From assembly GCA_960531495.1 (NCBI GenBank), contig OY482853.1, positions 26,307,411 through 26,371,410 of the forward strand: DNA of 64,000 nt. The letters run 5' to 3'. Below, in pieces: positions 10,298 to 35,056 of the stretch (its first letter is position 1; the number at the start of each line of letters is the position of its first letter). Source of the stretch: Zeus faber. Lineage: Eukaryota > Chordata > Actinopteri > Zeiformes > Zeidae. The notes beneath the pieces are model-generated. The model had not been told where the DNA came from, ran no database searches, and worked only from the letters and a program-made list of their open reading frames with translations. The position numbers and the translations under genes are program-made.

Positions 10298-12602
10298 ACT
10301 GTGTTCTGGCGCTATGGCTCGGTACTGTGCGGAGAAGCCATTGCCGCCAATGCTGGTGTCTGAGCGGAAGGTCACCCAGACCGTGCTGCTGTTGGCGTTG
10401 AACGTCGGCGGTGCAACGTTACCGCAAAACCTACGGGAGAACGGAACAAAACAGAACAGAATAGAACAGAAGAGCTTAAAAACAGCACAGAACAAATAGA
10501 GTTCTGAAGGATAACTGTTTATATTCCAAACTAAATGATTTGAACCTTCTTCCATTGTTCTTGCTTGTCTTGAATGTGGACTTTGTGCCTGACCTTAGAA
10601 ATTCTTCTCAGGATTTGTAGAAGGAGGTTATATAACACTCGCAGCATTTCATGAATCCTAATATGAGAGTGGCACCGACCCAAGCTTGCTCTCTAAAGTT
10701 GGTGGAAAAAAAGCCACAGCAGTCGACATATAATTAAAATAAAAAAATTGCAATAATGATAATAGTATAGACCGTTTTATTCAGTCGCCCACGTTTGTCC
10801 TGAACATCCCCCCGGGGATTTATAAAAGGTTATCCTATATTAACCTATCTTATTGTAATAACTTCATTTAAAGACGGACCTTAACTGAAAAGTATATTGA
10901 GCATACACAGATCTCTGACGCCACCTACCCGCTGTTTAAGGTAACGATAAATACACTGAAACTTACAAATATCGAAAAAGGCATTAGAACAACACAAGAA
11001 ACGTTGGGCCTCCAAATGACAGCATCTCCAAGACAATTTAGCTTATTTTTACCTATTGTTGCCTTATTTTGCAGATACAGTTATATATGCTGGCAGCATA
11101 TCAGCTTAAATGACCCAAGAACATGATGGATGTCTGACTGACCAATCACAGCCTGGACCCTGTCCGTCGCCCAAATACCTGGTGACCACGGAGCTCCGGT
11201 CCGTCTGCTCCTGAACCTCCAGCCAGTCGAACAGGCAGGGGGAAGGCCCCTCCACCGTCAGGGAGGAAACGTGGATCTGGACCAGGGCCGGCGGCGGGAC
11301 CCGGATCACCCAAACGCACAGGGAGTCTGGCGGGTAGGGGCCCGGGTGGTTCGGGGAACTGAAGCTCCCCTCGGCATCCGTCAGTATCCCCCCGCAACCT
11401 AGGAAGCCAAATGGGGATCAGTGAATGAGTGGGGATAATGGGGCGCGAAAAAGTCAAACCCGACCATAATGGCCGTGAGAGCTCTTACGGGTTTGGGCCG
11501 TGGGGTGACTGCTCGGCGGTGGGGCTGACGTGGTGCTGGCGCTTCTCTGGGTGCTGTTGCCGGGCAGAGTAGGCGGCGTGTGGGATACCTCAACGCTGCT
11601 CAGCAGGTCCAGGGGACTGGTGGACGGCAGCTCCCCGTCCACTGCCTGACCTTTCATCTCTGGAGCCGAGCGACAGGGATGGAAGGAGATACACCCATCA
11701 CCATCACCACAATCTGACAAGCACTGGACATTGAAGTTAAACAAAAATCTCCCGTAAAATATCAGTGTCAGAAGCAGAATTTTTCATATACAAGGAACTT
11801 GTTGGGGTGAGCAATCTGCATTGCTGTACGGACAATTAGCTCAACAGTCTGGAAAAACGAAATAAAAAACAAATGTGAAAAAGTAAACAGGATGTACAAA
11901 ATGCGATTCTACGGACAGGATAAATTCAAAAAGGGAATAGCAGGGACTCAGTGTATGACTTCTAATATTATGCACAGATTGAATAAATATGTATACAATA
12001 ATATTAGCTTGGATAACATTGACGATGAGTGTGTTTAAATTATTACTGTATTATTGCTATCTTATTTCCAACTTATTACAGTGTATATACAGTGTTATTA
12101 CACTATTATTACAACATATTTATTATTACATATTATTATGATAACATGCATTACATTTCAAATTTATGAATAGTAATCAGATTTTTATAAAATGACTAAA
12201 GAAAGATATTTAGTTATTTTGACAAGAGTAAGGTGGTTTATAACAGTTAAAGGGCAGAGGCTGCATTCACAAGATTTTTGATGTGGCAGACGAAACACTT
12301 TAGGTTAGGTTCAAGAGATATCAGCAAATCATACAACAAGGCCTGGGATTTCACCCAGCGCACGGTACCGATGCTGTGACAAGATTAGGATTTCTATTCC
12401 CATTATTCATTGCATTTTGTCAACGCCGTGACGCCACGTGCAGCCCCTTCCAACGACTCACGTGTGAGAATGAGGACCAGCACCAGGGCCAGGGTGACCA
12501 GAAGGAGCACCACAGCGGCGGAGACCACCACCGCCCCCCAGCTGCACCCCGGCCCGCGGAAACGCGTCAAACACACCCCGAACAAACCTCGGCCTAAGGG
12601 AT

Positions 12603-12682
<80 letters not shown>

Positions 12683-13330
12683 GAAGAGCAGTGAAATAGT
12701 CAGACTGTTCATGGGGAAAAGTTTTATTCTGAGCAACAGACAAACAAAATATTGCAAAATATTCTTCTTAAAGACTTTTCAAAACGAGTTCAAATCCTGT
12801 GCAGCGTCAGTCACGACATCATCGACATGAGGAAAACCGATCGGCTGACTCACTGGAGGCTGGAGGCTTGACGGGTTCAGGGGTGGAGGAGGTCGTCCGG
12901 AATCCTTCCACCTTTCCTTCCTGCTCCCCTTCCAGCTCAAAAGCGGGGTTGCAGAACACATTCTGATGGAAAACAAAACAAGAAATGCCAGGGGTGGGAT
13001 TAAAGTGTTTGAAACCTTTATTTTACAATGCAGAGTAAGTTGACTATTTACAAAGCAGGATTGGCTGTTTCAAGGGCCAGATTAGGAACCAGACAAAGTT
13101 GAACATTCAGCAAGCGATTCATGAGCAGGAGGTACTATTGACACAAAGGATGAGCCGTTTTGCACACTGCAATATTGAGCATTGTTTAAGGTCGGCTTTA
13201 GGAGGAAGTCTGCCAAATATTGGTGTCCAAAACGGACTTCAACGGGGGGCATTTTGCAGGTCGTGTACTCACAGACCTTGTAAATGGCACACGTGCCCGA
13301 GTACGCCACCACTTGTGTGAGGTCCGACAT
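7216..13330 (-). CDS. mfrp: Membrane frizzled-related protein
   Basis: Thirteen exons: 13277-13330, 12854-12962, 12462-12593, 11489-11659, 11179-11398, 10300-10430, 9656-9781, 9448-9524, 9191-9339, 8827-8957, 7954-8088, 7586-7713, 7216-7440. All junctions are GT-AG and in phase, giving 595 aa against about 580 in mammals. It is a type II membrane protein: cytoplasmic tail with the family motif FCNPAFE, TM about 74-97 (valine/leucine-rich), Thr/Ser/Pro stalk, CUB1 about 157-272, LDLa1 273-314 ([13 protein letters not shown]), CUB2 315-433, LDLa2 434-478 ([13 protein letters not shown]) and a C-terminal Frizzled cysteine-rich domain 480-595. In vertebrates MFRP acts in retinal pigment epithelium and ciliary body and controls eye axial growth. 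The start ATG (13328-13330) opens [12 protein letters not shown]. The gene is divergent from cfb and convergent with nudt8. Confidence 0.95.
10169..10295. repeat. (CA)n microsatellites in mfrp intron 6
   Basis: Two (CA)n tracts (about 10169-10224 and 10266-10295) flank a 40-bp spacer. Similar 'ttgtaaaagctttcac' phrases precede each tract, so the spacer itself looks duplicated. The second tract abuts the exon 6 donor, which reads GTAAGTGTGTG on the coding strand. Confidence 0.85.
12603..12680. repeat. (CA)n microsatellite in mfrp intron 2
   Basis: An almost pure CA run lies 10 bp upstream (on the coding strand) of the acceptor of the transmembrane exon. On the coding strand the run is (TG)n followed by 'ttttatcccttag'. 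Confidence 0.9.
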
Positions 13331-14477
13331 GTTTTACTCCGAATCCGCCGTCGCTACTTTTTTCTCGTCTTGGGGGAAAGAAGCGCGCCTCCGGTGCCTC
13401 CGCAGAGCCTGGTGTCATCACGAACACAGCGCAGGTAAGCGAGAAATCATCCATTGATAAGTGAGTTATGGATGGATAGAAATCTCGTCCTCAGTCGATC
13501 GCCTCACCATGGTTGGACGGGCCTGGAACCTTCGGTTAAGCTGTGGAGACCTTACAGGCTCGCCTCTCCTCCCGAGGCGCAGCGGCCGCTATTTTTCCCA
13601 ATCCATCTGAATAACGCCGAAAAAGTAATAATAGCAAAAAATAAAATAGAATTAAAAAAAAAGTCAACCTCGCATTCAAGGATATTTAAGATAGGCTTTC
13701 TATTTCTTTCGTCGGGTTCGAGGGAATGAGCGACCAGTTACCACATAGTTTTAGGATTTCTGCCACGGTGTCCCACAAAGCCGAGTCAGCTGAGAGGACT
13801 GAGCCCTGAGGGGAGAAAAGAGGGGAGTGAAGGGGGATGGATGGATGAGGGGGCTACGGGAGAGGGGGGTCAGAGGGTGAGAGAGCGAGGCGAGGGGGGT
13901 TATTATGGGTCGATGTTAAATGTCTATAGGACCAGTAATAATAATTTACACCGCTGAACTGCATTGTGAGCACAACCACATAACCACACACACACACACG
14001 GTTGTACACACATGCTCAGATGTGTGCACGGCTACAAACACGTAAGCACAGGAGCACGTGTGCACTGCACGCCATGTTGGGCTAAAAAAAAACACCCAAT
14101 GCTATGTCCGTGTGAATAATGGTTTGACTTCAGTGTGTCGGAAAGGCTTTTTTTTTTCTCGGTTCAAACATTACATTTGAGAGATGTAAAAAGTGAGCAA
14201 CGAGGAAAGGGTTATTTGTTAACGCCTCTCAAAGGACACACGCCAATGTTTGGGAAGGGTGCCAGCGTGTTTGAGTTTTTCCAAAATTGCTTAATACCCC
14301 GACCCCCCACGGCCTTTCCCCGTCCTGTGCCCCTATGTTAATGAGTAATCAGTTTTCAAATAAAACATCTGCCCGCTGCTCGGTTAAGAGGTGCCAGCTT
14401 ACACAGCGTTTGCCGTCACCAAGAGGGACAAACAACACAAGCCCGGACAGACACAAACAAACCGGTGGGGATTGAAG
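13331..14477. promoter_or_regulatory. Shared divergent intergenic region, mfrp (-) and cfb (+)
   Basis: About 1.15 kb separates the two start codons, which face away from each other. It must contain both 5' UTRs and both core promoters unless an undetected 5' exon lies elsewhere. It holds a G-rich stretch at about 13800-13910 and a short CA-rich stretch at about 13977-14045. I see no clear TATA box for either gene. The assignment is positional inference. Confidence 0.45.
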
Positions 14478-17400
14478 ATGGTCGGGTTTGATGCGCCGTT
14501 GATATGCGCCCTATTCTTATTCTCTGTCCAAGTGGGTGAGTACCCTCCAAATCGATGTTCAAGTCAAACATTGAGATATATTATTATTTTCCTCCGTTTT
14601 CTGTCTTACAACGAGTTTGGTTCCGGTCGTATTTATTCTGGAAATACTACTCTCTCGCCACGTGCGCTCCAGTGCATCTGCAGTACGAGGATTATGAGTA
14701 CTCTGAAGAGGAGTACGAGGAGCCAAAGCCTGTGAACTGCTCCACGGCGGAGACCATCCGAGGGGGTCTCGTGACCTACTCCCAGGTACAGGGCTTCTAA
14801 GTACACTCGATCTGCTCAATCGATCCGGAGTGGTTGCTACATTGATAATGAAGGGATGGCGCTTTAACAAAAGTTGACATTTCCAACCAGGATCTGTTGT
14901 GCCTCTGAATTATTTTCTTCAACATAAAATGTCATCATTTTGAACAAAAAGAAGTAAAAGTAACCAAACTCCGAACTGCTTCCGGTTTAGGGGGGGTTAG
15001 AGTCGAGTGTGCTGACCTATCACTGCCCCCGTGGCTACTATGCTTTCCCGATCAGCCAGAGGCTGTGCGGCGCTCATGGAGAGTGGTCCATCATGATATT
15101 AGCCAATAGCAGAAGATTCTCACAGGCCACCTGTAAAGGTAACATTTTGGATGGCGGCTCGCAAAAGAGGAAGCACGACTTCATATTTCTCTATACTGTA
15201 TGTACCATCCTTCCTCTTTTTCCCTCGCCCTGTTCAGAGGTACTTTGTCCGGCCCAGCTCGAGTTAAACAACGGGGAAATGCAACCCAGGAACCAGTGGT
15301 TCCGCCCTGGGATGTTCCAGAGCTTCTCCTGCCTGGATGGATTCAGCCTTTCGGGATCAGCCAATCGGACCTGCACCCTGTCTGGGGAATGGACGGGAAC
15401 CACCCCCACGTGTGACAACTACGGTGAGAAGGAGCAGAAATTGCAAATGGAGGCACCTGGGTTTCACTGGTTGGATGGGATATAGGCCTTCTTTCGGGCC
15501 GATTGAGAAGATTTATATTTACTCGAGTTCATCGGGTAAAGGCACTAAAGGCGACGGGTGCCTTAATGGGGGCTTAAGTGTAGGGGTCGTGTGGTTAATG
15601 CAGCCACACCTGTCTTTGGTCCAGGTAATTCGGCCAGGGTTAGGGTGGTTGTATGCCTGTTGCCCGTTAGAGCAATCAACGAGCATAGGTAACCCCCCAC
15701 CCCCACACACACACACACACAGGGAGAGCCTCTGTCACGACAATGTTCCATATGCTCCCGGCTAGCTCCATCTTGCCAACTCTCCACAATGAACTGGTGT
15801 GTTTGCAACATCTCTGCCTGTGTCTGTGTCGGTACTCGGGTGGCGTGCAACAGGTGGAACTGCCACAACGGCACCTGAACAGGGACTCTCCGGCATGGGG
15901 AAAAGCAGCCGCAGCAGCCACCGTGGGTGCCACAGAGACATATTATGCTTTGTCCTTATTTTTCGGTCAGATATAATGTTCATATTAGACGTGACCAAAT
16001 TGTTAAATAATGAGGTAAACTAATGACAAAGTAATGTATGAATGCTGCAGAACATAACGCTGAGGCTTCCGACCACTCTGAACCCTCCGTTTTTAAAGGG
16101 TTTTTTCTACTCTTTGCACAAGCTGATCAGCTCGTCACAGATTTCTTTATATGCTTTCTTTATATGCTTCATCCGGTCCGTGTCTCTTTTTATTAGATGA
16201 GATTAGATTCAACTTTATTGTTATTGCACAAAGTACTGAGTACTGAGACAACAAAATGCAGTATAGCATCTAACCAGAAGTGCAAAACAGGCAGTAAAGT
16301 GCAGCTTATGTATAAAATAAGTTGTGGGTATAGATATACTGTACTAAGTATGTACAGTATGAACAGAATTATCTTATTATCAACAGTATTGACATAATGA
16401 ATATGATTGCACTAAAATATATACAGTATGAGCAGTATTAACTGAATGATGAGCAGTATTTACAGTATTAAATAAAGACAATATTAAATATAGTATTTAC
16501 ACAATGGATATGGATGCACTGAAGTATATACATTAAGAGCGGTATTAGCAGCATTAACAGAGTGGGTATGAATATGGTTGTCACCGTGGTGTAGACTTCA
16601 GCAGGATGACAGCTGAGGGCAAGAAGCTGTTCCTGAACCTGCTTGTCCTGGAAGGGAGGTTCCTGTAGCGCCTCCTGGAGGGGAGGAGGGCATACAGCCT
16701 GTGGCTGGGGAGAGCGGTGTCTCTGGCGATGCTTCGCTCCCTGCGCAGGCACCGATATTGTAGATGTATTTATTTTATTTTCCAAGTTTTACATGAAACA
16801 AATAGTATCGCAGTGCAGAGTCTGTCGCCCACAAGCTTGGGAGAACAGCAATCATAGTTGGAACAAATATTTAGAACTTGTAGATCTAATATGAGTAACT
16901 ATTCAGCCACTGGATCGCTTATTTTTCGCCTCAAATTTGTTCAGAAACAGATTTTGGTGGAGTGATGAGGTGAAATCAGTGAAAGTTACGGAGTAAATAG
17001 AATGAAACCCGGAAGCCATGCTCAAACGCCATTGTCTCCCAGAACGTGTGGCCTCAGGAGGGTGGCTCTACTCACTGAAACAGAAGGAACACAGGAACAC
17101 AGTGGATTTAGAGGTACGTCAGAATGGCTGTAATACATAATATGAGTGGTATTCTAAGCAAAAAAAAAAATCAAAAACATGTTTTGGGAACCTCAGAGAC
17201 CTATATTAACTTGTGTAAAGAGGAGCATAATAGTTCCACTTTCAATACCAGCGCAGAGGCGTGGAGTAATTGAGGTCACGCTTATGCGCACCCAAGCGAC
17301 TCAGCTTTAAGGGAAGACAAACATTGTTCTCCTATAAACATATTTTCATATTACGGTTCATTGCTCCAGTAAAACGGGTCACTGAACAAACAATAAATAC

Positions 17401-18781
17401 GCCAATTCAACGGTTAGCCCCACGTGGCCTCGCACTTTCACCATACGTATACCAAAATGATACATCAGTAGTCTTTTTCTTTTCAACCCAGCTGACGACT
17501 GCAAAGACCCAGGGGTCCCACCGGGGGCGCGGAGGTCAGTGGGCCGGTTCGAAGTGGGAGAGACGGCGCAGTACCGGTGCCAGGCCGGTCTGGACCTGCT
17601 GGGATCGGCCAAGAGGGTCTGCTTGGAGAGCAGGGTGTGGAGCGGGTCCACCCCTCGGTGCCAGGGTACGGTTTGAGCGAGAGGGAGTTGGGGATGAACG
17701 AGATCAAGAAAGTCCACAAAGTGAGATGCCGTGACTTTTAGGATCATGGCGTACAAGTAGCACCTGACGTCGTTTTCCAATGCGCTTCCTCACAGCCACG
17801 CACAGCTTCGACAATCCCAGTATGGTTGCGGCAGCCATGGCGGAGTCTCTGACTGGGGTCATGGATGTGCTTTCTCCGGAGCAGAATAAGGAAGGTCAGT
17901 GATGTTTGTGTGTTTGTGTGTGTGTGTTTGTGTGCGAACACACCCTGGAAGACGGGGCTGGCTCTTCTCAACCTTCTTCCCAATTTCCTCCAGGGTCCTT
18001 TGCTCGAACCATAAGTCTGACTGACGACAGTCGCGTCAACGTTTACATCTTGTTGGACACGTCGGGCAGCATTTCCAAAGAGGACTTTAAGAAGTCCAGG
18101 GAGGCGGCTATTAGCCTCATCAGGAAGGTCAGTGTGAAACTCCACTTTATTAAACAGGGTCATCAGAACAAACAGGCAGAAAAGAAAGAACGGTCATAAT
18201 AACAATGTTTTATCGACTTGTCCTAGTTGGACAGCTACGACGTCCAGATGAAGTTCCACGTGACATCATTCGCCGGCGAGGCAAAGGACATTGTGACAAT
18301 CACCGATACCTTTTTCAGCGAAGATGCAGATATGGTCATAAGGAGTGTCCAGCTGTTTGACTACAAAAGTAGTGTAGTTCCAATAACACTTGACCTTTCG
18401 ATCATTCACATTGTTCTCTGCCTCATTCGTTTGCTGACCACTCTGTCGACCTGTAGGCCATGGACACAAGACGGGCACCAACCTCTACGCCGCATTGCAA
18501 CGCGTCAATGAGATGATTTCCATTTACAAACAAAACAGGATGGAAAACCATTTCAATGAGACTCAGAACGTGGTCATCATACAAACCGACGGTAAAGCCA
18601 CTACAATAAAAATTTGGAAATCGGTGTGATCGTTGGGAGCTTTGCACAATATTTATATTTCTTTATGGATTCAGAACAGCATGTAAAGGGATCAAACAGA
18701 TGTTCATCTCATGGAATTACAGTATATGGGAATGGCAAGCGAGTTATCAGACCAAAGCTGTAAAAACTTCAAATTAACTCC

Positions 18782-18824
<43 letters not shown>

Positions 18825-21649
18825 TTATTTGGACAAGGACAGAAAGAAATTGAATTCACTAAGTGCATTGTAATGATGATAATACTTGAATGTTAAAAAA
18901 AACAATCTAAAAGTTAACCACTGCAATTCCCAATATCACAAAACTACCATTTCGCACCAGAAAATAGTGAAAACTATTGGTGATTATGTCTTCTTATCTT
19001 GAATTGAGACTACACTGTTTTTCATGCTATGAAGATGATGAGGATGTTGTTAATCCATGACGATAACCGGGTAATATCATAGCAAAACACAGCCACAGTT
19101 CTCGGTTCACTTATGTTTAATTTTCCTCAGTGCACGGCTGTTTCTTATAACACTGAGGCGACCGATGGGGAACTGCACATTGAAAACGTGACATTTCTAG
19201 CATTGCCCAAAGGACACATTTCTAGGGTGTAGAAAGCTCCCGCTCTCTCTCTCGCTGCAGGGTTTTCCAACACAGGCACCAGCCCCCAAGCTGCGCTGGC
19301 CCTGATGCGACACCTGTTGGGGTACAGCAGCACATCGCTGGACCACAACGAAGAGATGCTGCTGGGTATGCCATGGAACAATAGCGCTCAAACTCAAATT
19401 TGAAAACATAATTTGTATTTATCAACAACAATAATAATAATAATAGTGTTACAGTGCACCGAATAAGGAAGAGTTCATGAGTATGCAAAAGTGTTTCCAT
19501 TTGTATTTCCCTGCGTGTGTCCATAGACATCTACGTATTCGGTGTTGGGGAGAACATAAACAAAGCCGAGCTGAATTCCATCGCCTCACAGAAGCACGGC
19601 GAGAAGCACCTCTTCATCCTGAGAGACTACGAGACTCTAGGAGGGGTCTTCAACAGCATGATCAGTTGGGCTTCCATCATCCCTGGCCGTGTTTTTGTTT
19701 CGTTTGTTTTGTTTTTGGAGACAAATATTTGTCTATTATATTTATGTGGCGTGTCATGGATACAAATGGTTGTATTACGAAAAAAATGCTTAGCTCGGTG
19801 AATCTTTATCGTTGAAAAAGTTGATGTTTGAAAACGTAGGTGACAAGAGCGTGACAAAGTGTGGCCTGGCCCAGGAGGTTTCCATGAATCGGGGCGTTAA
19901 CCCAGGGACAGAGAAAGTCGAGAACAGGCCCTGGCACGTCACTCTCACCATGGTGAGAATGGCGCTCCGATGATAGCTCTCAAATACTTCATCCAATCCT
20001 TCTTTTTGATTTCCATGCATTTCCTCACGTTCTCCACCTCCCAACTCTTCAGATTGGAGGCAAGTCTGAGACTAAATGTTATGGCTCGATCGTGAGCCAG
20101 AACTGGATCCTGACCGCTGCCCACTGCTTTGGCAGATCCAGCACGGCGGAAGAGACCGTCGAGGTGGAACACGGTTAGTAGCTGGTTAACCTCCTTCCCC
20201 CGATGAGGGGGGAAAAAAAATGGCAACTACTAGACAAAAATACGGCGCTAGTGGTGCCTCCGTGTCTTTGCTCACGCAGGTCTGGGTATGGCCATTGCTG
20301 AGGAGGTCATCATGCACCCCAAGTACAACCTCGACAAACTCAGAAGCAGGAACGTGTCGGAGTTCTACGACTATGATGTCGCTCTGGTGAGGCTGAACGA
20401 GAGCATCCCCCTGTCCCTGAAGACGAGGTGAGGTAAAATGATGAAAGGGGGACAAGGGTTTTCTGACTCCGATAAGTATAGACCTAGAGCGAACAAGATG
20501 GTTTTTGTGGATGAGTAATTTACCTGAGAGAACCTGGAGGGATCTGTACAGTATGTTGCTGTATCACAGATGGGTCTTTTGGGTAAACAGAGGATTGGAT
20601 TTTAACGTTCTATACCATGTAAATATGAGAAATTATGAAAGACACTCAAAAATGGAGTTTGTGTCGTGCCTTTCATTGTGTGTAATACCAAATATGGTCG
20701 TGTTGTACGGCAGGCCGATCTGCTTGCCTTGCACAGTGGCAGCCGGCCGAGCCATGAAGAGGATCAACTCTAACTGCGAGGAGCAGAGTAAGACGCCACC
20801 TTTGACCCCGGACGCAAGTAATTAAAGAGAATGAAAGACAAATCATGTTATTACCACTGACGATCACCTCCGTGTGTGTCGATACAGGAAGGGAATTACT
20901 CCAGCACAAAGAAACTTTGGCGTTCTTCATCCACAAGGACTCCCAACGCAAGGAGACGTATATTCAGACGGATGATCAGGTGGGGCTTTCAAAAAAGCGA
21001 AGCCCAAATGAGCGGTGGTCTGCGTAGTCTTCACTATTGTGTACAGTACTGTAGGTACCGGTGGCTTTACACTCCGCAGAGGCAAAAGTGCGTGGAAGAG
21101 GCGAAGCGGACCCTGAAAAAACCCACCAATGTGACCATGGATGAGTATGTACCCGAGCGGTTCCTCTGTTCAGGAGGCTCAGGCAGATTCCGCCACTCCA
21201 TCACCTGTAAAGGTGAACTATCAACTCAGACATATAAAACAGATTTAGACTCTCAAGGAAATAGCGACAAAAACCCGATTATCTGTCTGATCCCCAGGCG
21301 ACTCCGGCGGTTCCCTGTTCCTGCAGAACAGAATGCGCTACTTCCAGGTCAGCAGAGCAACACCGTTCGCCGCCCAATCAGCAAGTTCCACCTGGTTGTG
21401 TGATGTGCAGATGTTTTGTTTTGTTTGTTTTTACAGTGGGTTGATTTTATCGGCTGTGTCCTCTAGGTGGGGGTAGTGAGCTGGGGCACCGTGGACGTGT
21501 GCGGCTCTGTCGAAGCGGCTCAGCAGGGGCTCAGCGCGGACCAGCCCCCTCCCGAGGCCCGTGACTTCCACATCAGCCTGTTCGCCATCGTACCGTGGCT
21601 GAAGCACTACTTGGGCCGGGAGATCGAGTTCCTGGCGTCGGAGAACTGA
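14478..21649 (+). CDS. cfb: Complement factor B (factor B/C2 family)
   Basis: Nineteen exons: 14478-14535, 14673-14785, 14991-15138, 15238-15423, 17492-17665, 17796-17894, 17994-18127, 18227-18368, 18457-18591, 19261-19365, 19527-19664, 19840-19952, 20053-20173, 20280-20427, 20714-20787, 20888-20979, 21080-21212, 21298-21347, 21467-21649. Together they give 781 aa in phase. Domains are a signal peptide (1-20), an acidic Tyr/Glu segment, three CCP/sushi modules (about 58-106, 107-168, 168-226), a von Willebrand A domain with MIDAS DTSGS at 281-285, and an S1 protease with His539 (TAAHC), Asp588 (YDYDVAL) and Ser707 (GDSGG). The secreted zymogen binds C3b, is cut by factor D and becomes the Bb protease of the alternative-pathway C3 convertase. 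Fish have several factor B/C2-like genes, so orthology to mammalian CFB rather than C2 is not settled by this window. Confidence 0.94.
16190..16770 (-). repeat. Retroelement 3'-end remnant in cfb intron 4
   Basis: The stretch begins 'gattagattcaactttatt' and continues with AT-rich 'acagtatgagcagtatta' variants. It ends in a GC-richer block around 'cctgtagcgcctcctggagg'. The opening phrase is the reverse of a non-LTR element tail of the kind common in fish. The family is not resolved and there is no intact frame. Confidence 0.4.
16865..17245. repeat. Dispersed ~400-bp repeat, copy 2 of 3
   Basis: Sequence from 'gtagatctaatatgagta' to 'acctatattaacttgtgtaa' shares ordered blocks with 26540-26945: 'cctcaaatttgttcagaaac', 'catgctcaa', 'cattg..tc.cagaac' and 'gacctatattaac'. 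It is non-coding, lies in cfb intron 4, and is likely a non-autonomous mobile element. Confidence 0.55.
18786..18821. repeat. (TA)n microsatellite in cfb intron 9
   Basis: A TA run of about 17 units is followed by an imperfect 'ttatttattt'. Confidence 0.9.
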
Positions 21650-22289
21650 GACGGCTGCTCGAGGCTCGCACCCTTGGAGAGGAACGACCGGGTCGAAAGG
21701 ATGGAAAGCGTTCCAAACCCATACACTTCTAGATGACCAATTGCTTTAGCCCAGGAATATACATATCTGTGGCTCTGGCTTTATTTTGAAAATACATACA
21801 GGTTCTTGACTCTAACAAGACAAAACTGAAAACATTTACGAAGTAAATATTGAAATAACATATAATTTCCTGGTTTCTAAGCCATTACCTTGTACACTCG
21901 CATCTTGCTCGGCGTGAATTGTTCAAAATTAAACGGATCAAAACACTGAAAAAAGCCTATTATAACATGTATACTCTGACCAAATGTACCAATTTATCCA
22001 TACAAGTAGAGTGTTTTTTTTTGTTTTAACGGACATTTCTTTAATGAGAAACGTATTTAGTGTGTGGATCAACGTCGTCATTTGAATGTGCGGTTTAACG
22101 CCCGGCGTGCAGCTGGAACCGCTCAGAGGCCTCAGTCCATCTCGACAAGAAGAACTCAGGAGCTACTTCAGGAAATAGCGGATATCTACAATATCTTCTG
22201 TCGGACGGTTGCCGCTGCTTTGCCTCTCCTTCTATCGGCCATACCCTGAAATCTATGCCAGCAGAGCCGCTTCGGCGCCGGCTGTCCAA
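21650..22289. other. Convergent intergenic region, cfb and pnkp
   Basis: The cfb stop (21647-21649) and the pnkp stop (22290-22292) face each other across 640 bp that must hold both 3' UTRs. An ATTAAA-type signal lies near 21927. No further gene is seen. Confidence 0.6.
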
Positions 22290-34526
<12,237 letters not shown>

Positions 34527-34930
34527 CTGAGCGAGCAAAGACAGGTCTACGGGACGCTATGTGGCTAACGTAAGATATTAATACTTGTTTTTAATTCAAA
34601 GATAGCCGTTTTAACAGGGCCCTTTCTTCCAACTATTCAGGGAAGTCGGAACAAGTCGTTCATGGCGGGACATGAAAAAAAGTTCATAAAGAGACACGGG
34701 GCAGGGATTGAGCGCAGCGGCGCCGGGTCCGTTGGGAAAATACGTCCGTGTGGAAAGGCTCATCTCGCAGAGGTTCCGCTTAACGTAGCATGCCCTCGGT
34801 TTGTTTTTTTTACCACGGATTCCGTTTAAATACATTTTAGACTTCAAGCGACGGAAGACCGTGCAAATATATGGTATAGTATATATAATAAAAGTGTGCT
34901 GAAGTTCCGTGTTCCTTTGCTCGGGGACGG
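34527..34930. promoter_or_regulatory. Upstream region of pnkp
   Basis: 'ctcgctcag' stands directly before the pnkp ATG on the coding strand and could be an acceptor, so a short non-coding first exon is possible. No TATA box is evident. The sequence up to 34930 carries no repeat or coding frame that I recognise. Confidence 0.35.
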
Positions 34931-34931
34931 A

Positions 34932-35000
34932 GAATCAGAATCAGCTTTATTGGCCAAGTATCTGTATAAATACAAGGAATTTGACTCTGGTTTTGTGCAG

Positions 35001-35056
<56 letters not shown>

